From: Thermobacillus xylanilyticus | Lineage (GTDB): Bacteria; Bacillota; Bacilli; Paenibacillales; Paenibacillaceae | Reading direction: 5' to 3' | Assembly: GCF_907165215.1 (NCBI RefSeq) | Contig: NZ_CAJRAY010000002.1 | Coordinates: 29,041-93,040 of the forward strand | DNA: 64,000 nucleotides | Part shown: piece after piece, positions 35,530-47,272 of the stretch | How positions within the stretch are numbered: position 1 is the stretch's first letter | How the letters are laid out: each line of letters begins with the position of its first letter | The notes under the pieces: model-generated | Databases searched by the model: none | What the model was told of the DNA's origin: nothing | The model's input: only the letters and a program-made list of their open reading frames with translations | Program-made: the position numbers and the translations under genes

Positions 35530-36756
35530 TTGAACACAGCCGTTCAAACCCGCGTGGCCGTGCAGACCGCGACGGTCTATTCGATCCTGTTCGCCGTCAG
35601 CGCAATCCATATGCTCAACGACTCGATGCAGACGGTCGTGACGGCGTTGTTCCCGGTGCTGCGCGATTCGCTGGCGCTGACGTTGTCGCAGATCGGGTGG
35701 CTCAGCTTTGCCCTCAATATGACCTCATCCGTCATGCAGCCCGTGGTCGGCCTGTATTCCGACCGGCATCCGACGCCCGGCATGCTGCCGGTCGGCATGG
35801 GGATGAGCCTGCTCGGCATCGCCGGGCTGGCGTTCGCGCCGAATTACTGGACCTTGCTTCTGGCAACCGTCTTCATCGGCATCGGTTCGGCGGTCTTTCA
35901 CCCGGAAGGTTCGCGGGTTGTCTATTTCGCCGCGGGCGAGCGGCGAAGTTTCGCCCAATCGATCTATCAGATGGGCGGCAACGCCGGTTCCATGCTGGCG
36001 CCGCTCATGACGATCGCGATCTTCATTCCGCTCGGCCAGCGCGGCGCGGCCTGGGGGATGCTGCTCGCCGCCGCGGCCATCGCCGTCGCGCTGTACGTCG
36101 TGCCGTGGTATCGCACGCAGCTCGCCGCATACGGGGTGCCGGTGAAGCGCAAGGGCAAGGCGGCGGACGGCCAGACCTTGCACGACGGCCTGTCCGGCCG
36201 CACGGTCGCCTTCGCGCTGACGCTGCTCGTCCTGATCGTGTTCGCGCGTTCGTGGTACGCCGCGGGCATCAACAATTTCTACCCGTTCTATCTGGAAGAC
36301 AAATTCGGGGTGTCGAAGCAGACCGCCCAGCTCGCCCTGTTCCTCTATCTGGGGGCCGGCGTGGCGGGCACGTTCTTCGGCGGCATCTGGGGCGACCGGT
36401 TCGGCCGCAAAAATATGATCATCTTCTCGATCGTCGGCTCGGCTCCGTTCGCGCTGGCGCTGCCGTATCTGCCGCTTGAGGCGATTTTCCCGGTCGTCAC
36501 GGTGCTCGGCTTCATCATGATGTCCGGATTCTCCGTCAGCGTCGTCTACGCGCAGGAACTCATGCCGCGCAACGTCGGCATGGCGTCCGGCCTGATCGTC
36601 GGCCTCGCGTTCGGCATGGGAGCGCTCGGCGCCGTCGTCCTCGGCGAATGGATGAGCGCGATCGGCGAGAACCCGATCCCGGTCATCGACGCGGTCAGCT
36701 ATCTGCCGCTGATCGGGCTGCTGGCGTTCCTGCTGCCGAAGGACCGGCGCCGTTGA
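35530..36756 (+). CDS. MFS efflux pump, fosmidomycin-resistance (Fsr) family
   Basis: Twelve-span MFS protein of 408 aa. The family features are HMLNDSMQTVVTALFPVLRD in span 1, the tight GLYSDRHPTPGMLP loop, and FHPEGSRVVYFAAGERR between spans 4 and 5, all close to Fsr proteins, which export fosmidomycin in E. coli. The natural substrate here is unknown. TTG start at 35530 follows AAGGAGACG at about 11 bases. Single-gene transcript. Confidence 0.88.
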   Translation: MNTAVQTRVAVQTATVYSILFAVSAIHMLNDSMQTVVTALFPVLRDSLALTLSQIGWLSFALNMTSSVMQPVVGLYSDRHPTPGMLPVGMGMSLLGIAGLAFAPNYWTLLLATVFIGIGSAVFHPEGSRVVYFAAGERRSFAQSIYQMGGNAGSMLAPLMTIAIFIPLGQRGAAWGMLLAAAAIAVALYVVPWYRTQLAAYGVPVKRKGKAADGQTLHDGLSGRTVAFALTLLVLIVFARSWYAAGINNFYPFYLEDKFGVSKQTAQLALFLYLGAGVAGTFFGGIWGDRFGRKNMIIFSIVGSAPFALALPYLPLEAIFPVVTVLGFIMMSGFSVSVVYAQELMPRNVGMASGLIVGLAFGMGALGAVVLGEWMSAIGENPIPVIDAVSYLPLIGLLAFLLPKDRRR

Positions 36757-36790
36757 GGCCGGGAAGCCGCGGGACTCCCCGGACATGCTT

Positions 36791-36828
36791 AAGCCCGTCT
36801 GCCCCATTCGGTGACAGACGGGCTTTCC
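36791..36828. terminator. Shared terminator of convergent Fsr and ABC-F genes
   Basis: 11-bp perfect stem (36791-36801 with 36815-36825) between convergent stops. Short T runs on either side suggest it serves both. Confidence 0.7.
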
Positions 36829-36837
36829 GCATGCTTG

Positions 36838-38802
36838 TCAGGCCATCAACTGTTCCCATTCCGCGAACGCGGCTTCCAGCGCGGCGCGCTTCTCGTCGAG
36901 ATGCTGCTGCTTCTCCTGCACGAGCGTGTAGTCCAGATACACGGCCGGGTCGGCGAGTTCCGCTTCGACCGCCGCGATGGCCGCCTCCAGCGCCTCGATC
37001 TCCGCTTCCAGCTGCTCGATCCGCCGCTGGCGCTGGCGCTCCTGCCGCTTCGCCTGCTTCTCGGCTTCGTAGGACGACCCGCCGCCCGCGCCGCCGCGTG
37101 CCCCGGCGGCATCCGCCGTTCCGCCGCTTTCCGTCCGATCCGCGGTACTTCCCGCCGTCTCGCCGGCCAGACGAAGCTCTTCCTGCTCGCGCTTTTTCTC
37201 CAGCATGTCGTCGTAGTTGCCCAGGTAAACCCGCACGCCGTCCGGCGTCAGCTCGATGATGCGCTCGGCCATCTTGTTGAGAAAATAGCGGTCGTGCGAG
37301 ATGAACAGCAGCGTCCCCTCGAAATCGACGAGCGCCGTCTCGAGCACTTCCTTGCTGTACAGGTCCAGATGGTTCGTCGGTTCGTCCAGAATGAGGACGT
37401 TCGCCCGCTCGAGCATCAGTTTCGCCAGGGCGACCCGCGCCTTCTCGCCGCCGCTCAGCGAGGAAATCTTCTTCAGCACGTCGTCGCCGCTGAACAGGAA
37501 ATTGCCGAGCACGGTGCGGATGCGCACTTCCTCCAGATGGGGAAAAGCGTTCCACACCTCGTCGAGCACCGTGTTGTCGGGATGGAGCTGCGACTGCTCC
37601 TGATCGTAGTAGCCGATTTTCACGTTGGCGCCGAATCGGACCGTGCCGGTCTCCGGCTTGATCCGTCCGAGCAGCGTCTTCAGCAGCGTCGACTTGCCGA
37701 TGCCGTTCGGGCCGGCGATGGCGACGGTCTCCCCGCGCTTCAGTTGGAACGAGACGTTCCGGAACAGCGGCCGGCCGCTGCCTTCGAACCTGACCGACAG
37801 ATCCTGCACATCCAGCACGTCCGCGCCGGTCTGCCGGTCGATCTCGAAGGCGAACGACGCCCGCTTCACATCCCCGGCCGGCCGCTCGATCCGTTCCATG
37901 CGCTCGAGCATTTTGCGCCGGCTCTGCGCCCGCTTCGTCGTCGAGGCGCGGACGATGTTGCGCCGGATGAACTCTTCCATGCGCGCGATCTCGTCCTGCT
38001 GCTTCTCGTAGGCTTTGAGCGCGGACTCGTACTCGGCCGCCTTCAATTCGATATAGCGGCTGTAATTGCCGGTGTACCGCTTCGCGGCGTGCCGCTCGAT
38101 CTCGATGATGCTGTCCGCCAGCGCATCGAGGAAATAGCGGTCGTGGGACACGGCGAGAATGGCGCCCGGATAGCCGCGCAGATAGTCTTCGAGCCAGGAG
38201 AGCGTCTCGATGTCGAGATGGTTCGTCGGCTCGTCCAGAATGAGCAGATCGGGCGCCTGCAGGAGAATGCGCGCCAGCGCGAGGCGCGTCTTCTGCCCGC
38301 CGCTGAGCGAGGCGATCGGCGTGTCCGGCGGATACTGACCGAACCCCATGCCGTGGAGGACGCTGCGGATACGGGTTTCGATCTCGAATCCGCCGCGCTC
38401 GCGGAACGTATCGGACAGCGCCGCATACCGGGCCAGCAGCTCCTCGTAGCGGGTTTTATTTTCCATCTCCTTCGGATCGGCGATGCGGACTTCCATCTCC
38501 CGAAGCTCCCGCTCCATCTCGAGCAAATCCGCGAACACGGCGCGCATCTCCTCGTCGATCGTCCGGTCGGACTGCAGCCCGCTGCTTTGGGCCAGATACC
38601 CGATCCGCATGCCCTTGCGCCTGCTCACCACACCGTCATCCGGCGACAGCTCGCCGGCGATGATCGCGAGCAGCGTCGACTTGCCCGCGCCGTTCACGCC
38701 GACGATGCCGATCCGCTCGCGTTCATTCACGTGAAACGAAATATTGGACAGCACCGGTTTGGCGCCGAAACTTTTCGCGATTCCCGATAGTTGCAGCAAC
38801 AT
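36838..38802 (-). CDS. ABC-F family ATPase, YdiF/Uup-like
   Basis: Soluble twin-ATPase of 654 aa acting on the ribosome. First domain: Walker A GVNGAGKST, signature SLSGGQKTR, Walker B LLILDEPTNHLD. Second: GPNGIGKST, SLSGGEKAR, VLILDEPTNHLD. They are joined by the ABC-F linker (residues 240-310, rich in Lys/Arg). The C-terminus holds a low-complexity stretch (SSTADRTESGGTADAAGARG-like) and a coiled coil (560-654). No membrane span exists, ruling out a transporter. ATG 38802 follows GGAGGATCG; the longer open frame is spurious. YdiF-type members relieve stalled ribosomes; antibiotic resistance is not implied. Confidence 0.92.
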   Translation of the reverse strand: MLLQLSGIAKSFGAKPVLSNISFHVNERERIGIVGVNGAGKSTLLAIIAGELSPDDGVVSRRKGMRIGYLAQSSGLQSDRTIDEEMRAVFADLLEMERELREMEVRIADPKEMENKTRYEELLARYAALSDTFRERGGFEIETRIRSVLHGMGFGQYPPDTPIASLSGGQKTRLALARILLQAPDLLILDEPTNHLDIETLSWLEDYLRGYPGAILAVSHDRYFLDALADSIIEIERHAAKRYTGNYSRYIELKAAEYESALKAYEKQQDEIARMEEFIRRNIVRASTTKRAQSRRKMLERMERIERPAGDVKRASFAFEIDRQTGADVLDVQDLSVRFEGSGRPLFRNVSFQLKRGETVAIAGPNGIGKSTLLKTLLGRIKPETGTVRFGANVKIGYYDQEQSQLHPDNTVLDEVWNAFPHLEEVRIRTVLGNFLFSGDDVLKKISSLSGGEKARVALAKLMLERANVLILDEPTNHLDLYSKEVLETALVDFEGTLLFISHDRYFLNKMAERIIELTPDGVRVYLGNYDDMLEKKREQEELRLAGETAGSTADRTESGGTADAAGARGGAGGGSSYEAEKQAKRQERQRQRRIEQLEAEIEALEAAIAAVEAELADPAVYLDYTLVQEKQQHLDEKRAALEAAFAEWEQLMA

Positions 38803-38930
38803 GTCGATCCTCCGCAGCCTTCTCCCATGCAGGCCGTTCTCATGCGCCGCGCAACTCGCGGCCACACAGAACAGTGTACATGATTCCGGCGCGGAGCGGA
38901 ACCTGCGTGTCGAATGCGGATGCGCCCGAT

Positions 38931-40850
38931 CTATTCGTCCTTGTCGTGCAGCGTCAGCAGATAGTGAATGAGCGCATCCTGCTCCCGGCGCGTGAAGCCG
39001 GTCGTCTCATCGACCCAGTAGTTGTGGCCGATCCCTTCGACATTCGCTTCGCGCAAGTCCTTGTCGGCCTGGTTCGCCTTGACGACCCGCTCGCGCAGCC
39101 GCTTGTCGACCAGTGCGCGCAGGCTTTCGGCCGGGTCGGGCAGGATGCCGGCCTTGAACGTGCCGGGGATGCCGTATTGTCCCGGCTCGGGTCCGGCCGC
39201 GACGCCGCCGTCGTGCAGGTACGGAGCCGACCAGTAAAGTCCGTACAGGCTCGGCGTCTTGTAGCCGCCCGGCGAATTGCCGTGCGCGAAAGCCAGCTTG
39301 ATCTGTTCTTCGGACATGCCGTTCAGCGGCATCCAGTGCAGCTTCGGCTTCTTGGGCAGCGGCACGGGCGTATCGTAATCGTACATGAGCGGCGGTCCCC
39401 AGAACTTCTCCGTCTTCTTGAACGACCGGGCGCGCGACGGGTTCGTGCCGAGGACATCGGTCGCGACAATCCGGTTGTTCGTGAGGTACGGTCCGGCATG
39501 GCAGGTGATGCACCCGGCCCGCCGGAACACCGCTTCGCCCTCCGCCGCGAGTCTCGCATCCCTTTTCAGGTGCGAACGCGGCGGCTTGAGCGTATTCTGG
39601 TAGGCGGACATCGCCAGCGTATGCCGGTTGATCGGATGTCCGGGAACGGACGACAGGACGCCGGACATCGAGACGACGGATGAGCGCGGATGGGCGGGCG
39701 ACGGTACCGACTGGATGATGCCCGGCGAGTCCGGCGTCGGGTCGACGGCCGCGAACTGTTCGGACGGCTTGCTTCCCTTGGCCGGGTCGTAACGATATTT
39801 GGACGAGGCCGCCCGCTGCAGCAGAATCCCCATGTACACTTCCTTGTCGAGCCCGAAGATCGGCTTGCTCAGCCCGGCCTGCGCCAGCGCGTCCATATTC
39901 TGCGCGTTCGGGACGCCGGAGAACGTCATGAGCCCTTTGAACGGACCGGCGAAAGCCGTGCCGTTCCAGTTGTACGGGTGATCGCCGAGCGTGAATGAAT
40001 CGGGAATCTGGACCGGGTTGTTCTCCATGTCGATGGTTGTGTCGATGGAACCCGGCGGCCATTTCATGAGTTGTTCGTCGACCAGCCGTTCGAGCTCGTC
40101 CGGATCCGGCAGCGGCGTGCGCTTCCCTTCGCTGTCCGTTACCCAGCTTTTGGCCTGTTCCTTGAAGCGGATGAGGCCGCGGATCTGCTCCGTCGTCACG
40201 CCCGTGTGGGTGAAAAACGCGGCCGAGTTGTTGCCCATGGCGAGGAGGAGGCCGATGTTCAGATCGGTGTTCGGCGGACCTTCGACGACCTTGCCGCTCA
40301 CCGGATCGTAGACGGCGTGGCAGGCGATGCAGCCGACGCCGACCCGCGGCTTGCCCTTGTCCAGCGAGACTTTCAGGCCAAGCGGCACATACGATCCCTT
40401 CGCGACGTCCAGGCCGGTGTCGAGGAGATCGCCCTTGCGGATCGTTCTTCCGCCGATGACGGCGTCCTTCTCCGCCGCCACCCGCAGATTCGTCGTGCCT
40501 TCGCCCTTCAGCGCCGCCGTCGCCTTCAGAATCCCGCGTATCGTCAGCGGTCCGTCCAGCAGCCCCATGATATCCATAAGAAAATGTTCATTGCCGAACG
40601 TCTCGCCGTAGAACGCCCGCCTGCCGAGATCGAGCGTTTCCTCGTCCGTCGGCTCCGGGTTTTCCGGCGTCTGCGCCGTGCGAACCGTCGCGGCGGGACG
40701 GCGCGGGTTCAGGACGTGCTCCCGATCCGGTATGTAGATGTAAGTCGGATTTGAATATAACAAAAGGATTGCAGCCAGACCGATGCCTGCGGTCGAAAGC
40801 AGGATGCCGGCTGCCAGCCGTCTGCTTCTTCGTTTTTTGTTCCGTTCCAA
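38931..40850 (-). CDS. Membrane-anchored dihaem cytochrome c, peroxidase/RoxA-like
   Basis: A 639-aa protein held by one N-terminal span (residues 11-32) with the rest outside. Two c-type haem sites are visible: CIACH at 174-178 and CITCH at 447-451. Between them is a long domain, and the C-terminal half has the GGYKTPSLYGLYWSAPYLHDG block found in the cytochrome c peroxidase/MauG and rubber-oxygenase RoxA group. The haem spacing of 273 residues is larger than in classical dihaem peroxidases. TTG start at 40850 follows AAGGCGGTGA. Electron partner and substrate are unknown; peroxide reduction or oxidation of an organic compound at the cell surface are both possible. Confidence 0.75.
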   Translation of the reverse strand: MERNKKRRSRRLAAGILLSTAGIGLAAILLLYSNPTYIYIPDREHVLNPRRPAATVRTAQTPENPEPTDEETLDLGRRAFYGETFGNEHFLMDIMGLLDGPLTIRGILKATAALKGEGTTNLRVAAEKDAVIGGRTIRKGDLLDTGLDVAKGSYVPLGLKVSLDKGKPRVGVGCIACHAVYDPVSGKVVEGPPNTDLNIGLLLAMGNNSAAFFTHTGVTTEQIRGLIRFKEQAKSWVTDSEGKRTPLPDPDELERLVDEQLMKWPPGSIDTTIDMENNPVQIPDSFTLGDHPYNWNGTAFAGPFKGLMTFSGVPNAQNMDALAQAGLSKPIFGLDKEVYMGILLQRAASSKYRYDPAKGSKPSEQFAAVDPTPDSPGIIQSVPSPAHPRSSVVSMSGVLSSVPGHPINRHTLAMSAYQNTLKPPRSHLKRDARLAAEGEAVFRRAGCITCHAGPYLTNNRIVATDVLGTNPSRARSFKKTEKFWGPPLMYDYDTPVPLPKKPKLHWMPLNGMSEEQIKLAFAHGNSPGGYKTPSLYGLYWSAPYLHDGGVAAGPEPGQYGIPGTFKAGILPDPAESLRALVDKRLRERVVKANQADKDLREANVEGIGHNYWVDETTGFTRREQDALIHYLLTLHDKDE

Positions 40851-41648
40851 CTTCAGTCACCGCCTTCGAAATCGGCCTTCGTCTCCCCGGGGGTGCGGCC
40901 GGAAAATATACGCATAGTATCCGCCGCGCGGCGGGTTTCATGCGCGCCGCACCATTGGCGAATTGCGCGGCGGAATGGTAAACTGATGACAGGATTACCG
41001 CAAGATGACGGGAAAGGCGGATGTCTTTCGTGAAATACGGCAGCCGGCATGCCGGCAAGGCGACGCTGCGTCGGGAAATGGCCGCGCTGCGGGACCGCAT
41101 CCCGGACCCCGAGCGGAAGCTGCGGTCCGAACGGGCCTGCCGCCATGCCGCGGAGTGGCTCCGGGAGCGGGGTGCGGACTGCTTCCTCGCCTATGCCTCG
41201 TTCCGCTCGGAGCTGGACACGCGGCCGCTTCTCGAGTGGGGCTGGCGCAGCGGACTGGCTGTCCTGCTCCCCGTCTGCAACACGGCGGACCGGTCGCTCG
41301 AACTGTACCGGGTGCGAAGCTTCGATGAACTGAAGCGGGGCGCTTACGGCGTGCCGGAACCGGATCCGGCGCAAGCGGAGCGATGGCAGGATGCGCGGAG
41401 CATCGGAGCCGTCTTCGTCCCGGGGCTTGCCTTCGCGCCGGACGGAAGCAGGCTCGGCTACGGCGGCGGCTATTACGACCGGTTCGCCGGGCGGATGCGC
41501 GCCTCGGGCGGCGCGGCGCGATGGATGGGACTGGCCTTCGGGGTGCAGATCGTGCCCGAAGTGCCGGTCGAACCGCACGACGCCCGGCTGGACGGTTACA
41601 TAACGGAAGACGGCGTCTACAGGGTGCCGAGGCGGGGAGGATGTTCGG

Positions 41649-42140
<492 letters not shown>

Positions 42141-42216
42141 AGATCCGCGGGGCTGATGGATTGCGGATGTCGGATTTTCTTTGCTGTCGGTTTTTCCTTA
42201 CAGGAGGGGGAAACGG

Positions 42217-42708
42217 ATGCGTTGGAAGGTTGCGATTCTGACGGCGAGCGACAAGGGGGCCGCGGGAGAGCGGGAAGACACGAGCGCACAAGTGATCCGC
42301 GAATTGATGGAAGAAGAAATCGGCGGCGAAATCGTCGAATACCGCGTCGTGCCGGATGACCAGGATGAGATAACGGCGGCGCTGATTGAAATCACCGAGT
42401 ACTACCGTCCGGATCTGATCGTGACGACGGGCGGCACGGGACTCGGGCCGCGCGATGTGACGCCGGAAGCGACGGAGCGCGTCATCGAGCGGAAGGTCCC
42501 GGGCCTTGCGGAAGCGATGCGGATCGGGGCGATGCACAAGACCCGCGCGGCGATGCTCTCGCGCGGCATCGCCGGCATCCGCGGCCGCACGCTGATCATC
42601 AATCTGCCGGGCAGCCCGAAGGGCGTCCAGGAGAGTCTGATGGCGATCATCGACCAGCTGCCGCACGCGCTGGCGATTCTGACCGGACGGGAAACGGAAC
42701 ATGTGTGA
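42217..42708 (+). CDS. mogA: Molybdopterin adenylyltransferase, MogA/MoaB type
   Basis: Adenylates molybdopterin before molybdate insertion. 163 aa with TTGGTGLGPRDVTPEAT, the family molybdopterin-binding motif, and NLPGSPKGVQESL at the end. GGAGGGGGAAACGG precedes ATG 42217. In the same operon as moaC, 76 bases downstream. Confidence 0.95.
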   Translation: MRWKVAILTASDKGAAGEREDTSAQVIRELMEEEIGGEIVEYRVVPDDQDEITAALIEITEYYRPDLIVTTGGTGLGPRDVTPEATERVIERKVPGLAEAMRIGAMHKTRAAMLSRGIAGIRGRTLIINLPGSPKGVQESLMAIIDQLPHALAILTGRETEHV

Positions 42709-42722
42709 AGCGGAGGCGGAGC

Positions 42723-43730
42723 ATGAAGACGAGACTGCGCGAAGTGCCGGTCGAGGAAGCCGTGGGCCTGGCGCTTGCCCACGATCTGACGCAGATCATA
42801 CCCGGGCAGTTCAAGGGCCGCCTCTTCCGAAAAGGGCACGTGGTCACCGAGGAAGACATTCCGAAGCTGCTGGACATCGGCAAGGCGCACATCTACGTGC
42901 TGGAGCTCGGCGAAGGCGATCTCCATGAAGACGATGCCGCGCTGCGGCTGGCCTCGGCGCTTGCCGGCGACGGGATTTCGTTCGGCGAACCGAGCGAGGG
43001 CAAGGTGACGCTGAAGGCCGAGCGGCGCGGCCTTGCCGTCCTTGACGAGGCGTTCGTGCGCAGCGTGAACCGGATCGGCGACATCGTGCTCGCGACGGTC
43101 CGGCGCGACCAGGTGCTGCAGCCCGGCGGCGCGATCGCGGCGGTGCGCGCCATCCCGCTCATCGTGCCGGAGCGGAAGATCGCCGAAGCCGAGGCGCTGG
43201 CCGCGGATTGGCGGGCGCGGCACGGGAGCGCGCCGCTCGCCGTGCGGCCGCTCCGCTCCGTACGCGCCGGTCTGCTCGTGACCGGAGGCGAAGTGTACAG
43301 CGGCCGGATCAAGGACAAGTTCGGCCCGGCCGTCCGCGCCAAGCTGGAGGCACTCGGCTCCACGGTCGCCGAGCAGCGCTTCGCGCCGGACGATCGACAA
43401 AGAATTGTCACGGAGATTCACTATTTGCTGGGACGCGGGTATGATATGATATTGGTAACCGGGGGCATGTCCGTCGACCCGGACGATCGGACGCCCGGGG
43501 CAATCCGGGAAGCCGGAGCGGACATCGTCAGTTACGGGACTCCGATGCTTCCGGGTTCCATGCTGCTTGTCGGGTATTTCGGAAATGTCCCGATCCTCGG
43601 ATTGCCCGGCTGCGTCATGCACGATCCGTACACATCGTTCGACGTCCTGCTGCCGCGCATTCTCGCCGGAGACCGGATCACGCGGGAAGAGATCGCCGGC
43701 ATGGGCTACGGGGGATTGCTTCACGGATAA
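42723..43730 (+). CDS. MoeA-like molybdopterin-binding protein
   Basis: A 335-aa protein whose C-terminal half is a MoCF_biosynth domain (VTGGEVYSGRIKDKFGPAV, VTGGMSVDPDDRTP, ILGLPGCVMHD). The N-terminal half is not the standard MoeA domain I/II, and the C-terminal domain IV of MoeA is missing, so it is shorter than true MoeA (about 400-430 aa). It probably handles molybdopterin in a late step, either molybdate insertion or a modification for a particular enzyme. Starts 14 bases after mogA with GGAGGCGGAGC. Confidence 0.8.
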   Translation: MKTRLREVPVEEAVGLALAHDLTQIIPGQFKGRLFRKGHVVTEEDIPKLLDIGKAHIYVLELGEGDLHEDDAALRLASALAGDGISFGEPSEGKVTLKAERRGLAVLDEAFVRSVNRIGDIVLATVRRDQVLQPGGAIAAVRAIPLIVPERKIAEAEALAADWRARHGSAPLAVRPLRSVRAGLLVTGGEVYSGRIKDKFGPAVRAKLEALGSTVAEQRFAPDDRQRIVTEIHYLLGRGYDMILVTGGMSVDPDDRTPGAIREAGADIVSYGTPMLPGSMLLVGYFGNVPILGLPGCVMHDPYTSFDVLLPRILAGDRITREEIAGMGYGGLLHG

Positions 43731-43832
43731 GCCGGCACCGCATCGAAGGCGCCGGGACATGCGAACATTCAGCCCGGCCGATTCCGCCTGGAGAAGCGGA
43801 TGGACGCGGCTTGAAGGAGGGATGACAGACCA

Positions 43833-44069
43833 ATGGTCAGTGGTATTGGAGTGACGGGGTTCATCCTGCTCATCATCGTCGCGTTGCTGCTCTTCGGTCC
43901 GAGCAAGCTGCCCGAGCTCGGCAGAGCGTTCGGACGAACGCTGCGCGAGTTCAAGCAGGGCGCGCGCGAGATCGTGGACGACATCGAGCGCGATGAGAGC
44001 AAAGGCCGCCTGGAAGCGGGGCGCCCGGAGAATCAGGATTCAGCGGACAAGAAGCGGCTTCCGGAATAA
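43833..44069 (+). CDS. tatA: Twin-arginine translocase subunit TatA
   Basis: Pore-forming subunit of the Tat exporter, 78 aa: one N-terminal span, the hinge FGPSKLPELGRA, an amphipathic helix and a charged tail. GAAGGAGGGATG precedes the ATG. It pairs with tatC 66 bases downstream; no TatB is needed in this group of bacteria. Confidence 0.95.
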   Translation: MVSGIGVTGFILLIIVALLLFGPSKLPELGRAFGRTLREFKQGAREIVDDIERDESKGRLEAGRPENQDSADKKRLPE

Positions 44070-44135
44070 CCGGAATACGCTTTTTTTATGGAAGATGATG
44101 CGGATTTGAATGGGCCCGAAGGAGGAGGACAGGCA

Positions 44136-44939
44136 TTGGCGGATCACGGCGTTCGGCCCGCGGGCGGACCTTACGTTCCCAAACCGGACGAAGAGAAACA
44201 GATGAATCTGCTTGAGCATATCGGCGAACTCCGGCGCAGGCTGATTTACGTGCTGGCGGCGCTGTTCATCGGACTTGTCCTGGGACTGCTTGCCGCCGAA
44301 CCGGTTTACGACTATTTGATGAGTGTCGAGCCGGCCAGCAAACTGACCGAACTGCATGCGTTCTCGCTGTGGGACGGCATCGGCATGTACATGAAAATCG
44401 CTTTCGTGGTCGCGCTGCTGATCGTGCTGCCGTTCGCGTTCTATCAACTGTGGGCGTTCGTCAGCCCCGGCCTCAAGGCCCGCGAGCGGAGAGCGGCGCT
44501 CGGCTATGTGCCGCTGGCATTCGTCATGCTGGCGGTCGGGCTGGCGTTTTCCTATTTCGTTGTCTTTCCGCTGGCCTTCGATTTCACCACCCATGTCTCG
44601 CGAAGTCTCGGTCTGGAGGAGACCTACGGGATCGCGCAATATTTTTCGTTCATGTTCAACATCATCGTGCCGATCTCGCTGCTCTTCGAACTGCCGATTC
44701 TCGTCATGTTTCTGACGCGGATCGGCATTCTGAACCCCGCGCGGCTGCGCAAAATGCGCCGGTACGCTTATTTCGGGCTCATTTTCGTCGGCGTGCTCGT
44801 GACGCCGCCGGATTTCATCTCGGACATGCTTGTCGCGTTGCCGTTGATCTTGCTTTATGAATTCAGCGTCTACATGGCATCGTCCGTCCATCGCAGAATG
44901 CAGCGCCGGGAAGGGCGTCTGAAGGAAGACGAAAACTGA
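44136..44939 (+). CDS. tatC: Twin-arginine translocase subunit TatC
   Basis: Receptor subunit of the Tat exporter that binds the twin-arginine signal. About 267 aa and six spans; typical N-terminal MNLLEHIGELRRRLIY and the conserved FVSPGLKARERR loop. TTG 44136 is chosen since GAAGGAGGAGG lies 6-9 bases before it; the ATG at 44088 has no ribosome site and would add an acidic tail. Molybdoenzymes are classic Tat cargo, giving sense to the neighbouring cofactor genes. Confidence 0.93.
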   Translation: MADHGVRPAGGPYVPKPDEEKQMNLLEHIGELRRRLIYVLAALFIGLVLGLLAAEPVYDYLMSVEPASKLTELHAFSLWDGIGMYMKIAFVVALLIVLPFAFYQLWAFVSPGLKARERRAALGYVPLAFVMLAVGLAFSYFVVFPLAFDFTTHVSRSLGLEETYGIAQYFSFMFNIIVPISLLFELPILVMFLTRIGILNPARLRKMRRYAYFGLIFVGVLVTPPDFISDMLVALPLILLYEFSVYMASSVHRRMQRREGRLKEDEN

Positions 44940-44971
44940 AATTTTTTGCGGTCCCGACGTCGGATCTCCCC

Positions 44972-45000
44972 TTGCATTGGAATATCAACTTGAGTATTAT
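44972..45000 (+). promoter_or_regulatory. Promoter of groES-groEL
   Basis: TTGCAT (44972-44977), 17-base spacer, TATTAT (44995-45000); start near 45007, just before the CIRCE element. Confidence 0.75.
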
Positions 45001-45012
45001 AAGAGTTGGTTG

Positions 45013-45039
45013 TTAGCACTTGAGCAGGTCGAGTGCTAA
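45013..45039. promoter_or_regulatory. CIRCE element (HrcA operator)
   Basis: TTAGCACTT-N9-GAGTGCTAA matches the CIRCE consensus TTAGCACTC-N9-GAGTGCTAA at 17 of 18 arm bases. HrcA binding here represses groESL until heat stress. Confidence 0.95.
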
Positions 45040-45079
45040 CCTGCAGCATATCTTTCATGACGAAGGAGGCTCATTTTAC

Positions 45080-45361
45080 ATGATCAAACCTTTGGGTGAC
45101 CGCGTACTGGTCGAACCGATCGCAAAAGAAGAAACGACTGCAAGCGGCATCGTTCTGCCCGACACGGCGAAAGAAAAGCCGCAAGAGGGCAAAGTCATCG
45201 CCGTCGGCAAAGGCGCTTACAAAGACGGCGTGCTTGTCGCTCCCGAAGTGAAAGTCGGGGACCGCGTGCTGTTCTCGAAGTACGCCGGCACGGAAATCAA
45301 ATATGAAGGCAAAGATTATCTGATTATGAGAGAAAGCGACATCCACGCGATCTTCGAATAA
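45080..45361 (+). CDS. groES: Co-chaperonin GroES
   Basis: Lid of the GroEL folding chamber. 93 aa with the mobile loop ([20 protein letters not shown]) and [12 protein letters not shown] 45080 follows AAGGAGG at good spacing. First gene of the CIRCE-controlled operon. Confidence 0.98.
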   Translation: MIKPLGDRVLVEPIAKEETTASGIVLPDTAKEKPQEGKVIAVGKGAYKDGVLVAPEVKVGDRVLFSKYAGTEIKYEGKDYLIMRESDIHAIFE

Positions 45362-47115
<1,754 letters not shown>

Positions 47116-47141
47116 TCGGCATAGTCTCAAGCCGACAATCA

Positions 47142-47176
47142 GAAGGCCTCTCCTCGCGGGGAGGCCTTCGCTTTTT
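47142..47176 (+). terminator. Terminator of groESL
   Basis: 12-bp stem (47142-47153 with 47158-47169, one G-U pair), UCGC loop, then a T-rich tail with six T. Confidence 0.9.
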
Positions 47177-47272
47177 TATGCTTTTCGGGGACGTTTTGGC
47201 TTGACACAAGAACTGCTATAATAGAGTGAAATATTTCAACCGCGGCGCGATGAAGGAGTGGAGGCGGCTTAC

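Noticed and set aside
38931..40850. Tat signal in the dihaem cytochrome (SRRLAAG near the N-terminus, close to tatAC).
   Set aside because: The motif lacks the Phe/Leu-Lys part of the Tat consensus, there is no clear cleavage site, and c-type cytochromes get their haem after Sec export.
47197..47222. TTGACA followed by TATAAT as the acpS promoter.
   Set aside because: The spacer is only about 10 bases, too short for a sigma-A promoter. The TATAAT may still be used with another, poor -35.
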